Part shown: in pieces, positions 1-7,772 of the stretch
Numbering within the stretch: the stretch's first letter is position 1
Layout: each line of letters starts with the position of its first letter
Assembly: GCA_943842625.1 (NCBI GenBank)
Contig: CALTCK010000013.1
Span: forward strand, 1 to 64,000
DNA from: an uncultured Flavobacteriaceae bacterium
GTDB taxonomy: Bacteria; Bacteroidota; Bacteroidia; Flavobacteriales; Flavobacteriaceae
Direction: 5' to 3'
DNA: 64,000 nucleotides
Position numbers and translations under genes: made by a program
The notes under the pieces: model-generated
What the model saw: the letters and a program-made list of their open reading frames with translations, nothing else
What the model was told of the DNA's origin: nothing
Database searches by the model: none

Positions 1-859
1 GGTTTAGTATTTGCCATCTTCCTGCTAGCCCTGTATTGTCAACAACCTTTTTTAAACCTGCTTGAATTGTTTCTTTGGAAAGTTTCCATCCCATTTTTTT
101 TAAAACACTTAAAGCAGTATAAGCAGTTTGACTATTTTTTAGTTGATAGTCTCCTAGTAAATCTAGTTCTAATTTTGGTGTTGATATATCCTCTGCAAAA
201 AGTATTGGGCTGTTTGTCTCTTTTGATTTTCTTAAAAAAACAGCTTTTGTTTCTTCTGTATATTCACCAATAACAACTGGAGTTTCCGTTTTAATAACTC
301 CTGCCTTTTCGTGCGCAATCTCCGTTATGGTTTCTCCTAAAAATCTAGTATGATCCAGTCCAATATTTGTAATAACAGCTATTTCTGGTTTTATAACATT
401 AGTACTATCTAGTCTGCCTCCTAATCCTACTTCAATGACAGCAATATCTACTTTTTCATTTTTAAAAAAATCAAAAGCCATCCCAACAGTCATTTCGAAA
501 AAAGATAATTGATTTTGTAAAAAAAAAGATTGATGTTTTTCTATAAAATGAACAACGTTTTCTTCAGCTATTAATTTTCCATTAATTTTAATACGCTCTC
601 TAAAATCTTTTAAGTGAGGAGACGTATAAAGACCTACTTTGTAGCCTGCTTCTTGAAAAACAGATGCCATCATGTGACTGGTAGAACCTTTCCCGTTTGT
701 TCCTGCTATATGTACAGACTTAAAATCATTTTGAGGATTCCCTAAATAACTAACAAGCTTAAGAGTATTTGATAGATCAGCTTTGTAAGCAGAAGCCCCT
801 TCACGTTGATACATAGGCAACTGTCGGTAAAGCCATGATATGGTTTCAGTGTAATTAAT
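1..859 (-). CDS. folC: Bifunctional dihydrofolate/folylpolyglutamate synthase, 3' part beyond the left edge
   Basis: The complement reads as FolC, the cytosolic ATP-dependent ligase that makes dihydrofolate and adds glutamates to folates. Visible are the Mur-ligase-type P-loop AGTNGKGSTSH (about 670-712), a YTSPHLKDFRERI segment, EVGLGGRLDSTN (about 408-440) and ITNIGLDHTRFLG. The C-terminus lies outside the window. The start is odd. Family members begin MNYxET, and the aligned codons here are ATT-AAT-TAC-ACT-GAA at 857-859 and downstream, with an in-frame TAA three codons upstream of the ATT. So the gene either starts at ATT or uses the in-frame TTG (818-820) or ATG (812-814), which would lose 13 to 15 conserved residues. 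It is the last gene of the exbB-exbD-tonB set, about 115 bases downstream of tonB, an arrangement common in Flavobacteriaceae. Confidence 0.93.
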   Translation of the reverse strand, partial: MNYTETISWLYRQLPMYQREGASAYKADLSNTLKLVSYLGNPQNDFKSVHIAGTNGKGSTSHMMASVFQEAGYKVGLYTSPHLKDFRERIKINGKLIAEENVVHFIEKHQSFFLQNQLSFFEMTVGMAFDFFKNEKVDIAVIEVGLGGRLDSTNVIKPEIAVITNIGLDHTRFLGETITEIAHEKAGVIKTETPVVIGEYTEETKAVFLRKSKETNSPILFAEDISTPKLELDLLGDYQLKNSQTAYTALSVLKKMGWKLSKETIQAGLKKVVDNTGLAGRWQILN

Positions 860-974
860 AACTTTTTAATTAATTATTATTATTTGATTTTATCTGTTTT
901 CAAAATAATCTGGACATCAAACAATCCCTTTATCTAACGATATGAAAACAGTAAAAATGCACAACATAGTATGA

Positions 975-1805
975 CTATTCAGAAAGGCTAAATCTGTAAA
1001 TAATTTTTCCAATTTGCTTGAAAGGCGCTTTACCATCCTTATTAAATTTTGTTGCTAAAGCTGCTCTTTTTGCAGGATCTAACAAACATTTTGAGTTATT
1101 AGTTGTTCCCCTAACACCTGGTGTTGCATCTATCACGTTTCCGGCTCTATCTACTTCTATACTTACTACAACAATTCCAGCCTCATTACAATCCTGTAAG
1201 AATTTTTTTTTATTTAACGCTTTTCTTCCTCCCAACAGATAATTACCGTCTCCATCTAAGCTTTTTCCAGTACCATAATAACTTTTAGCATTTAGAGTAC
1301 CTTTAGAATCTCCTTTATCCCCTCCAATTTCATCACTCCCTTCTCCAGCTTGATCTTCACCTTCACTTTTTGGACCATTAATTAAACTTGATAGTATGTC
1401 AGTTGTAGTTTTATCAGGTTTTGTATCTGTTTTTTTTTCAAGTTCTTGGCCCTGTATTTCTTTTTCAACTATCGTTTCAACCTTCTTTACTTCCTCTTTA
1501 TTTTCTTCTTTATTAATAACCGGAGCTTCCGTAGTTTCTTGAGTTATTACATCTTCTTTTGCTTCAGAAGGCTCTTTAACAGTTTGTGGTATTACTTTTG
1601 GTTTTGGAGCTGTATTTACTTTTTTTGAAGGTTGTATTTTTCCAGAACCCGTATCCATAGTTCCAAAATTTATTGCAATTCCATTCTCAATTGGTGGATC
1701 TAAGTAAGATAGCCCAACATAAAATAACAGGAGTATTAGGATCATATGAATAATAACCGTTATGGCCATACTCTTTCTTTTATGTTGTGTGTCTAAAAAA
1801 CTCAT
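975..1805 (-). CDS. TonB-family energy transducer
   Basis: 276 residues. A short cytoplasmic N-terminus is followed by one membrane helix (about 13-33), then a long Glu/Lys/Pro-rich periplasmic linker (about 45-185) and a C-terminal TonB-like domain (about 190-276) containing GIVVVSIEVDRAGNV. Proteins of this type carry proton-motive force, harvested by ExbB/ExbD, to outer-membrane TonB-dependent receptors. The stop of exbD and this ATG are separated by one base, so translation is probably coupled. No receptor gene is nearby, so it may be a general transducer. The C-terminal domain is clearly TonB-like, but which TonB paralogue this is cannot be told from sequence alone. Confidence 0.88.
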   Translation of the reverse strand: MSFLDTQHKRKSMAITVIIHMILILLLFYVGLSYLDPPIENGIAINFGTMDTGSGKIQPSKKVNTAPKPKVIPQTVKEPSEAKEDVITQETTEAPVINKEENKEEVKKVETIVEKEIQGQELEKKTDTKPDKTTTDILSSLINGPKSEGEDQAGEGSDEIGGDKGDSKGTLNAKSYYGTGKSLDGDGNYLLGGRKALNKKKFLQDCNEAGIVVVSIEVDRAGNVIDATPGVRGTTNNSKCLLDPAKRAALATKFNKDGKAPFKQIGKIIYRFSLSE

Positions 1806-1806
1806 T

Positions 1807-2199
1807 TTAATTGGGCCTTACTGCCAATACCACTTTATAATTATTTTTATTAGCAATATCCATAATAAAAACTGCGTCTTCAATAGGCACTCCTACTTCA
1901 GCTCTTAAGATGATAGTTGGTTTTTTTTGTCCAACTAAAATTTTATCTAGTTCAAGAGCTATATTTTTTTTATTGACACGTTCTTTATTTATGTAGTAAG
2001 CACCTTTTTTAGTAACACTTACAGAGGCATTTTGTTGATGAGTCGTTTTACCTTTTGCTTTCGGCAAAATCAAATCCAATGCGTCTGGAGTGATTGCTGG
2101 TGAGGTTAGTAGAAAAAACACTAATAATAAAAAAACAATATCGGTCATAGAGCTCATACTGAACTCCGCACTCACCTTATTTCTACCTCTTAAATTCAT
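1807..2199 (-). CDS. exbD: Biopolymer transport protein ExbD/TolR family
   Basis: 130 residues with one N-terminal membrane helix (about 18-36). It has the key acidic residue of the family, Asp20, in the MTDIVFLLL motif; this is the proton-conducting Asp of ExbD/TolR. A periplasmic domain follows, ending VVLAVRPN. It works with ExbB as the inner-membrane proton channel that energises TonB. The start overlaps the exbB stop by one base (TAATG) and tonB begins one base after its stop, so the three genes are one translationally coupled operon. Confidence 0.93.
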   Translation of the reverse strand: MNLRGRNKVSAEFSMSSMTDIVFLLLVFFLLTSPAITPDALDLILPKAKGKTTHQQNASVSVTKKGAYYINKERVNKKNIALELDKILVGQKKPTIILRAEVGVPIEDAVFIMDIANKNNYKVVLAVRPN

Positions 2200-2897
2200 T
2201 ATGCTGGTTCATTTAAAAGGTCTAAAAACTCCACTGCTGTTGCTTCCATTTGATGAACTACCTTATCTGTTTTAACTACCAAGTGATTGTAACCAATATA
2301 AGCGATAATTCCAACAATTAAGCCTGCTACTGTAGTAGTCATGGCTGTATAGATTCCCTCTGCCAAAGTCCCCATTTCTGCTTGACCACTGCTAGTTGCT
2401 AAGGTATGAAAAGCCAAGACCATGCCAATTACTGTTCCTAAAAATCCAATCATAGGAGCAGCACCAGATATGGTCGCTAGAACACTAACATTTTTTTCTA
2501 ATTTATATACCTCTAACTTTCCTGCATTTTCAATAGCTGTATTGATATCCTCTAATGGACTGCCAATTCTGGAAATCCCTTTTTCGGTAAGCCTTGCGAC
2601 TGGAGTATTTTTCTGAGAACACAATACTTTTGCAGCTTGCATATTTCCGCTACTTATATTTTCTCTTATCTGACTCATGAAATTAGCATCATAATCCGTA
2701 GCTGCTTTAATTGCAAATAACCGTTCAAAGTAAAGATAAACTGCAACGAATAAAAGGATAAATAAGACTCCTATAATAATCTGGCCTGCCATACCTCCAT
2801 CGGTTATAAGCTCCACAATGGATAGGGTCTTTTCTTGAATTATTGGCTCGAGATCCTGATTTGTGTCAGAATCATTTTGAATAAGTATGGGCAACAT
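2199..2897 (-). CDS. exbB: MotA/TolQ/ExbB proton channel family protein
   Basis: 232 residues. Three membrane segments are visible: about 37-55, about 140-165 (GAAPMIGFLGTVIGM, the family signature) and about 182-203 (AMTTTVAGLIVGIIAYIGY). This is the pentameric channel component that couples proton flow to TonB movement. First gene of the exbB-exbD-tonB-folC operon. The ATG is at 2895-2897. No convincing TAnnTTTG element lies in the 90-base gap upstream, so the promoter is unresolved. Family assignment is firm; ExbB versus TolQ is by context (TonB partner, no Pal/TolB nearby). Confidence 0.93.
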   Translation of the reverse strand: MLPILIQNDSDTNQDLEPIIQEKTLSIVELITDGGMAGQIIIGVLFILLFVAVYLYFERLFAIKAATDYDANFMSQIRENISSGNMQAAKVLCSQKNTPVARLTEKGISRIGSPLEDINTAIENAGKLEVYKLEKNVSVLATISGAAPMIGFLGTVIGMVLAFHTLATSSGQAEMGTLAEGIYTAMTTTVAGLIVGIIAYIGYNHLVVKTDKVVHQMEATAVEFLDLLNEPA

Positions 2898-2989
2898 ATA
2901 TAAAATGGTTTTTATTTAACAACGAATATTTTATGTTATAAATTGTTTTTTTATGTTAACAACAAAATTTTATTGATATAAATCCATGA

Positions 2990-4459
2990 TTAAAGAAAAT
3001 AAATTATCCCGAAGAGTCCTGTGATTCCTAGGACAATAGTATATGGAAAAGCCATCTTCACCATTTTGATATAATCTAAATTAATTAATGGAGCCAAAGA
3101 AGATGTTAGTAAAAACAAAAATGCTGCCTGACCATTAGGTGTTGCGACAGACGGCAAATTGGTACCGGTGTTAATCGCAATAGCTAATTTTTCAAATTGC
3201 TCAAGTCCGATAGCACCGGCATCATAAGCTGTTTTTATTTCTCCAATATAAACGGTTGCGACAAACACATTATCGCTTATCATCGAGAGAATTCCATTTG
3301 CTAAATAAAACATACTCGGTTGCTGAGAAGGATCTAAAGTTAGTGCCCAATCAATGATTGGCTTAAATAAATGTTGATCATGAATCATCGCGACTATCAC
3401 AAAAAACACTACTAATAAGCCTGTAAAAGGAAGTGCTTCTTCGAATGCACTTCCTAATTGGTGTTCTTCAGTTATACCCATGAATGCTGTTTGAACTACA
3501 ATAAGCGCTAAACCAATAAATCCAACTGGAGCTATATGCATCGCCAAACCAATAATTAATAAAATTGCGGAAACGGCCTGGACCTTAATTCCCCATTTTT
3601 CTTTATGGGTTCGTTTTAAATCCTCTTCTTCGGTGTAATTTTCTATGATGGTTCTCGCTACCTCAGGTAACTTTTGTCCGAATCCGAATATACCTGTTGT
3701 CTCTAGAACTACAGTGGTAATTAATCCCGCAAATAAAACAGGAATTGTAATAGGCGCCATACGTAGGAAAAATTCAATAAAATCCCATCCCATTCGTTCT
3801 CCAATTAATAGATTTTGAGGTTCTCCAACCAGGGTGCAAACACCGCCAAGAGCGGTACCAACAACACCGTGCATGATTAAACTTCGTAGAAAACTTCTGA
3901 ACTCCTCTAGGGTTTCACCACTTAATTCAGATTTATCTTTTACTCCACTCTCATTATAATCTCGCTCACCTGAATGAATTTTATGATAAACTCCGTAGAA
4001 TCCAATTGCTACACTAATTAATACGGCGGTTACTGTCAATGCATCTAAAAAAGCTGACAACACTGCAGATAAAAAAACAAATAAAAGTGATAGTATTAAT
4101 TTTGACTTGATTTTTGTAAATACTTTACTAAAAATGTACATCAATAAAGGCTTCATAAAATAAATCCCAGCAACCATAAAAACCAGTAGAAGAATTACTT
4201 CTAAATTTTGGTCAACCTCGTGGTATGCATTTTCGGGAGTCGTTAATTTTAAAAACAAAGCCTCTATAGCTAAAATCCCTCCCGATTGTAAAGGATAACA
4301 TTTTAGTGCCATAGCCAATGTAAAAATAAACTCTGCAATAAATATCCAAGCGGTTATGGTGGGGCCCAAAATGTAAAATGAGATAACATTAAAGATCATA
4401 AAAATTATCATGGTCATCTTGAACCATCGTGGACTTTGCCCTAAAAAATATTTAAACAT
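2990..4459 (-). CDS. nhaB: Na+/H+ antiporter NhaB
   Basis: 489 residues, close to the roughly 510 usual for NhaB. It follows the known NhaB protein closely throughout, for example AEFIFTLAMALKCYPL, NLEVxLLLxFMVAGIYFMK, SAFLDALTVTAVxISVAxGFYG, GTALGGVCTLVGEPQNLLI and AINTGTNLPSVATPNGQAAF. It is a polytopic inner-membrane antiporter that expels sodium in exchange for protons, which fits a marine organism. It stands alone, read leftward, downstream of anmK with a 208-base gap that holds a possible -7 element at 4625-4632. High confidence. Confidence 0.96.
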   Translation of the reverse strand: MFKYFLGQSPRWFKMTMIIFMIFNVISFYILGPTITAWIFIAEFIFTLAMALKCYPLQSGGILAIEALFLKLTTPENAYHEVDQNLEVILLLVFMVAGIYFMKPLLMYIFSKVFTKIKSKLILSLLFVFLSAVLSAFLDALTVTAVLISVAIGFYGVYHKIHSGERDYNESGVKDKSELSGETLEEFRSFLRSLIMHGVVGTALGGVCTLVGEPQNLLIGERMGWDFIEFFLRMAPITIPVLFAGLITTVVLETTGIFGFGQKLPEVARTIIENYTEEEDLKRTHKEKWGIKVQAVSAILLIIGLAMHIAPVGFIGLALIVVQTAFMGITEEHQLGSAFEEALPFTGLLVVFFVIVAMIHDQHLFKPIIDWALTLDPSQQPSMFYLANGILSMISDNVFVATVYIGEIKTAYDAGAIGLEQFEKLAIAINTGTNLPSVATPNGQAAFLFLLTSSLAPLINLDYIKMVKMAFPYTIVLGITGLFGIIYFL

Positions 4460-4624
4460 TGATTTTTTTTGAATTGGTTAGAATTATTTTTAGAAACATA
4501 GGTATACTGTTTAAACCTATATTTTCTGAATTTACTGGAGGATATATTTTAATAGTTAAATCTGTATCTGGATGCAAAAGAAGTGTTTTTTTATTCAAAA
4601 TATTAAAGTGAATTATATAAAACA

Positions 4625-4632
4625 CAAATATA
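4625..4632 (-). promoter_or_regulatory. Candidate -7 element (TATATTTG) upstream of nhaB
   Basis: The complement reads TATATTTG, matching the Bacteroidota -7 consensus TAnnTTTG, about 165 bases before the nhaB ATG. It would give a long leader that contains an imperfect inverted repeat near 4498-4520 (TAGGT...ACCTA). The match is short in an AT-rich gap and could be chance. Confidence 0.3.
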
Positions 4633-4667
4633 AAAAAAACCTCTTCTGATGCGGAACACATTTGTAG

Positions 4668-5750
4668 TTATTTTATCTTGAAAACTGTTCCTGAAGAATG
4701 ATTTTTTTTTGCACCAGTAACACTACTCAAACAATTATTTTCGTCTCTCAATCGAAGTACTCCTAGAAACCCAAAAATTAATGCTTCTTTATATTCTACT
4801 AGAGTATTTGAGGGAATTAAAAGCTTTAAATGTTTAAAAGAGTTGATTCTTTTTAATAAATACAAATTAAAAGCTCCGCCACCAGTAACCAAAACTTTAC
4901 TATTTTTATTAAATTGTTTTGATAACTGAAAAGCAATATGTTCCGTATAAGTACATAGCTGGTCAGTAATCGAAATATTTGATTCTTCCAAAATAGGAAA
5001 AACATATTTTTTTACCCATTCCAATCCTAACGATTTTGGCGGTGGGAACTTAAAAAAAGACAACTTATTTAATTGATTTAATACTTTATTAGATACATTA
5101 CCACTTTGAGCGAAATCTCCATTATGATCAAATTCATATCCTATTTTTTCTGCTAAATAATTAAGAACAATATTTACAGGACAAATATCGTAAGCAATTC
5201 TTTTAGGCAAAGAAAAGCCAATATTTTCTTCGTAAGAAACATTAGCAAAACCTCCTAAGTTTAAACAATAATCATAATCATTAAATAACAATTGATCACC
5301 AATTGGCACCAAAGGAGCGCCATTCCCTCCCAGTTTTACATCTTGTAATCTAAAATCACAAACTACATTTTGTTTTATTAAATCTGCTAATTCTGGTAAA
5401 TTTCCAATTTGAAGTGTAATCCCTTTTTGAGGTTGATGCCAAATAGTATGGCCATGATTACAAACAGCATTTAAGTTTTTTATTTGATTCTTATCAATAA
5501 ATCTTGAGATGACGGATGCCAAAAAACGCGTGTATTGAATATTTAGCTTAGAAACTTCAGTCTCAGAGTATGTAAGCGCATTTTTCAAACTGGCTCTCCA
5601 ATTTTTGGAATAAAAAACGGTTTCAGTATTTAAAATTTTATAGTCCCAGGTTCTATTATTTAACAGACTAAAATTGACTTCTGCCAAGTCAATACCGTCT
5701 AGTGAAGTACCACTCATTACTCCTATTACATGATAATTAGTTGTTCTCAA
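4668..5750 (-). CDS. anmK: Anhydro-N-acetylmuramic acid kinase
   Basis: 360 residues, the normal AnmK length. The N-terminal GVMSGTSLDGID phosphate-binding motif (about 10-21) and the C-terminal VTGGGAFN motif (about 288-295) are both intact, as are NHGHTIWHQP and NLGGFANVSY. The enzyme hydrolyses and phosphorylates 1,6-anhydro-MurNAc to MurNAc-6-phosphate in murein recycling, in the cytosol. It is divergent from the acyl-CoA dehydrogenase, with a 161-base gap. A TATTTTTG element on its strand lies at 5799-5806, about 50 bases before the ATG. Confidence 0.96.
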   Translation of the reverse strand: MRTTNYHVIGVMSGTSLDGIDLAEVNFSLLNNRTWDYKILNTETVFYSKNWRASLKNALTYSETEVSKLNIQYTRFLASVISRFIDKNQIKNLNAVCNHGHTIWHQPQKGITLQIGNLPELADLIKQNVVCDFRLQDVKLGGNGAPLVPIGDQLLFNDYDYCLNLGGFANVSYEENIGFSLPKRIAYDICPVNIVLNYLAEKIGYEFDHNGDFAQSGNVSNKVLNQLNKLSFFKFPPPKSLGLEWVKKYVFPILEESNISITDQLCTYTEHIAFQLSKQFNKNSKVLVTGGGAFNLYLLKRINSFKHLKLLIPSNTLVEYKEALIFGFLGVLRLRDENNCLSSVTGAKKNHSSGTVFKIK

Positions 5751-5868
5751 AAAATAATTTTAATATGCTCTAAATATACAAGACCTTACTGGTATGTTCA
5801 AAAATAAAAGCAAGTTTTTAAACCCATTTTCTGTCAAATTCTCATTTGATAATTGACATTTAAAAAGG

Positions 5869-5876
5869 TATCTTTG
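5869..5876 (+). promoter_or_regulatory. Bacteroidota-type promoter, -7 element TATCTTTG (with TTTG at 5845-5848)
   Basis: TATCTTTG fits TAnnTTTG exactly. A TTTG at 5845-5848 sits 20 bases upstream, the expected spacing for the -33 element. The ATG of the acyl-CoA dehydrogenase follows 35 bases later. This is one of the best promoter matches in the window because both elements are present. Confidence 0.6.
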
Positions 5877-5911
5877 CAATCAATTTTTTAATTTATATAA
5901 CATCGCTTTCA

Positions 5912-7054
5912 ATGGATTTTAAGCTTACCGAAGAACATATTATGATCCGCGACGCTGCTCGTGATTTTGCAAAAACTGAATTATTGCCTGGAGTTATAGA
6001 AAGGGACAATAAACAGGAGTTTCCTACACAACAAATAAAAATGATGGGAGAAATGGGATTTCTTGGAATGATGGTTGACCCCAAGTACGGTGGTGGTGGG
6101 ATGGATACTTTATCCTATGCAATTGCAATGGAAGAAATATCAAAAATAGATGCTTCGGCTAGTGTTATTATGTCCGTAAATAATTCGTTGGTTTGTTATG
6201 GTATTGAAAAATATGCTAATGAAGAACAAAAGCAAAAATACCTGACCCAATTAGCAACTGGTGAAAAATTAGGAGCTTTTTGTTTAAGTGAGCCTGAAGC
6301 TGGATCAGATGCAACTTCACAAAAAACCACTGCAATAGACAAAGGAGATTATTATTTACTGAACGGTACTAAAAATTGGATTACAAACGGAAATTCAGCG
6401 GATTACTATATTGTTATAGCGCAGACAGATAAAGAAAAAAAACACAAAGGAATTAATGCTTTTATTGTCGAGAAAAATTGGGAAGGTTTTGAAGTTGGCA
6501 TCAAAGAAGATAAACTTGGGATTAGAGGAAGTGATACACATTCATTGATGTTCACTGACGTAAAAATACCCAAAGAGAATAGGATTGGTGATGATGGCTT
6601 TGGATTTACATTTGCTATGAAAACGCTTTCAGGAGGTCGAATTGGCATCGCGTCTCAAGCTTTAGGAATTGCTGCAGGTGCTTACGAATTAGCAAGAGAT
6701 TATTCTAAGGTTAGAAAAGCATTTGGGACAGAAATATGTAATCACCAAGCTATAGCTTTTAAATTAGCAGATATGCATACCAATATTGAAGCTGCTAGAT
6801 TATTAGTTTATAAATCTGCTCTTGATAAGGATCAAGGCAACAATTATGATATGAGTAGTGCAATGGCTAAAGTTTTTGCCTCTCAAGTTGCAATGGAAGT
6901 AACGGTTGAAGCTGTCCAAGTACATGGAGGTAACGGCTATGTAAAAGAGTATCATGTAGAACGGTTAATGAGAGACGCCAAAATCACTCAGATTTATGAA
7001 GGTACCTCAGAAATTCAAAAAATAGTAATCTCCAGAGGATTATTAAAAGACTAA
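5912..7054 (+). CDS. Acyl-CoA dehydrogenase (short-chain/butyryl-CoA type)
   Basis: 380 residues, the standard length. Signature regions are present: FCLSEPEAGSDATS (about 126-140, FAD and substrate binding), GTKNWITNG, GRIGIASQALGIAAGA, and the C-terminal MRDAKITQIYEGTSEIQ, in which the Glu of YEGTSE (about 363) is the catalytic base position of short-chain and butyryl-CoA dehydrogenases. It oxidises acyl-CoA to enoyl-CoA, passing electrons to ETF. A lipoprotein gene starts 10 bases after its stop and may be cotranscribed. Exact chain-length preference cannot be read from sequence. Confidence 0.95.
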   Translation: MDFKLTEEHIMIRDAARDFAKTELLPGVIERDNKQEFPTQQIKMMGEMGFLGMMVDPKYGGGGMDTLSYAIAMEEISKIDASASVIMSVNNSLVCYGIEKYANEEQKQKYLTQLATGEKLGAFCLSEPEAGSDATSQKTTAIDKGDYYLLNGTKNWITNGNSADYYIVIAQTDKEKKHKGINAFIVEKNWEGFEVGIKEDKLGIRGSDTHSLMFTDVKIPKENRIGDDGFGFTFAMKTLSGGRIGIASQALGIAAGAYELARDYSKVRKAFGTEICNHQAIAFKLADMHTNIEAARLLVYKSALDKDQGNNYDMSSAMAKVFASQVAMEVTVEAVQVHGGNGYVKEYHVERLMRDAKITQIYEGTSEIQKIVISRGLLKD

Positions 7055-7064
7055 AATTTTAAAA

Positions 7065-7760
7065 ATGAAAAAAAATCAATTTATATTAGTAGGAATGATC
7101 CTTTTATTGTTTGTGAGTTGCAACACTTCTGTCAAGGTTTTAAGTGCATGGAGAAGTGAAGATGGTCATAAAATGAAAGAAAGAAATATATTAGTAATTG
7201 CCAGAACTGCTGACTCAGAAGTAAGAGCAGATTTCGAAACGAGTATTGCAAATAAACTTAGATCAAAAGGATACAAAGCGACTGAAAGCTTCACTAGATT
7301 CCCAAAGATGAATCCTGACAAAGAAATGACGGAGGAAAGAGAAAAATTTATTAAAGAAATATTAGGTTATGAAGGATACGATGCGGTTTGCATCAATGTA
7401 TTAAAAGATTACTCTGAAACAACAACAACAAATTATTATAATGACTTTTATATGGGGAATATGGGAATGATGGGACCTTATTCAACCTATTACCCTTCAT
7501 ATTACGGGGGGTTTTATAGTTATTATACGCACCCTTATTCGTATTCTACTTTTGGAAATTACTATGGTTCTGGAAGTTCTTATACGACTACTGATAGAAA
7601 GTATGTATTGGAAACTTTATTTTATAATCTAAATAATGAAGAAGGCGACCAACTTCTGGCTGCAACAACAACCGAAATTAAAAATCCAAAAGATGCTGTA
7701 AAAGCAGCAGATAAATACACTGAAAAAATTGCAACAAGCTTGCAAAAGCTCACCAACTAA
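7065..7760 (+). CDS. Lipoprotein with Tyr/Gly/Met-rich segment, function unknown
   Basis: 231 residues. The N-terminus is a lipoprotein signal, a hydrophobic stretch followed by FVSC with the lipid-bearing Cys at 19. The N-terminal part (NILVIARTADSEVRADFE...KGYKATES) looks like the nucleotide-independent alpha/beta domain seen in small periplasmic DUF4136-like lipoproteins. A low-complexity aromatic stretch (about 125-178) rich in Tyr, Ser, Gly and Met interrupts it, followed by a conserved-looking strand region (YVLETLFYNLNNEEG). It resembles in layout the DUF4136 lipoprotein at 28223-28756. Probably surface or periplasmic; I do not recognise a function. Confidence 0.75.
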   Translation: MKKNQFILVGMILLLFVSCNTSVKVLSAWRSEDGHKMKERNILVIARTADSEVRADFETSIANKLRSKGYKATESFTRFPKMNPDKEMTEEREKFIKEILGYEGYDAVCINVLKDYSETTTTNYYNDFYMGNMGMMGPYSTYYPSYYGGFYSYYTHPYSYSTFGNYYGSGSSYTTTDRKYVLETLFYNLNNEEGDQLLAATTTEIKNPKDAVKAADKYTEKIATSLQKLTN

Positions 7761-7772
7761 TTTTTTTCTTTA

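Noticed and set aside
4452-4661. 69-residue open frame on the minus strand between anmK and nhaB
   Set aside because: Overlaps the nhaB start, has no family resemblance and spans the candidate nhaB leader and -7 element. Looks like a chance frame in AT-rich DNA.
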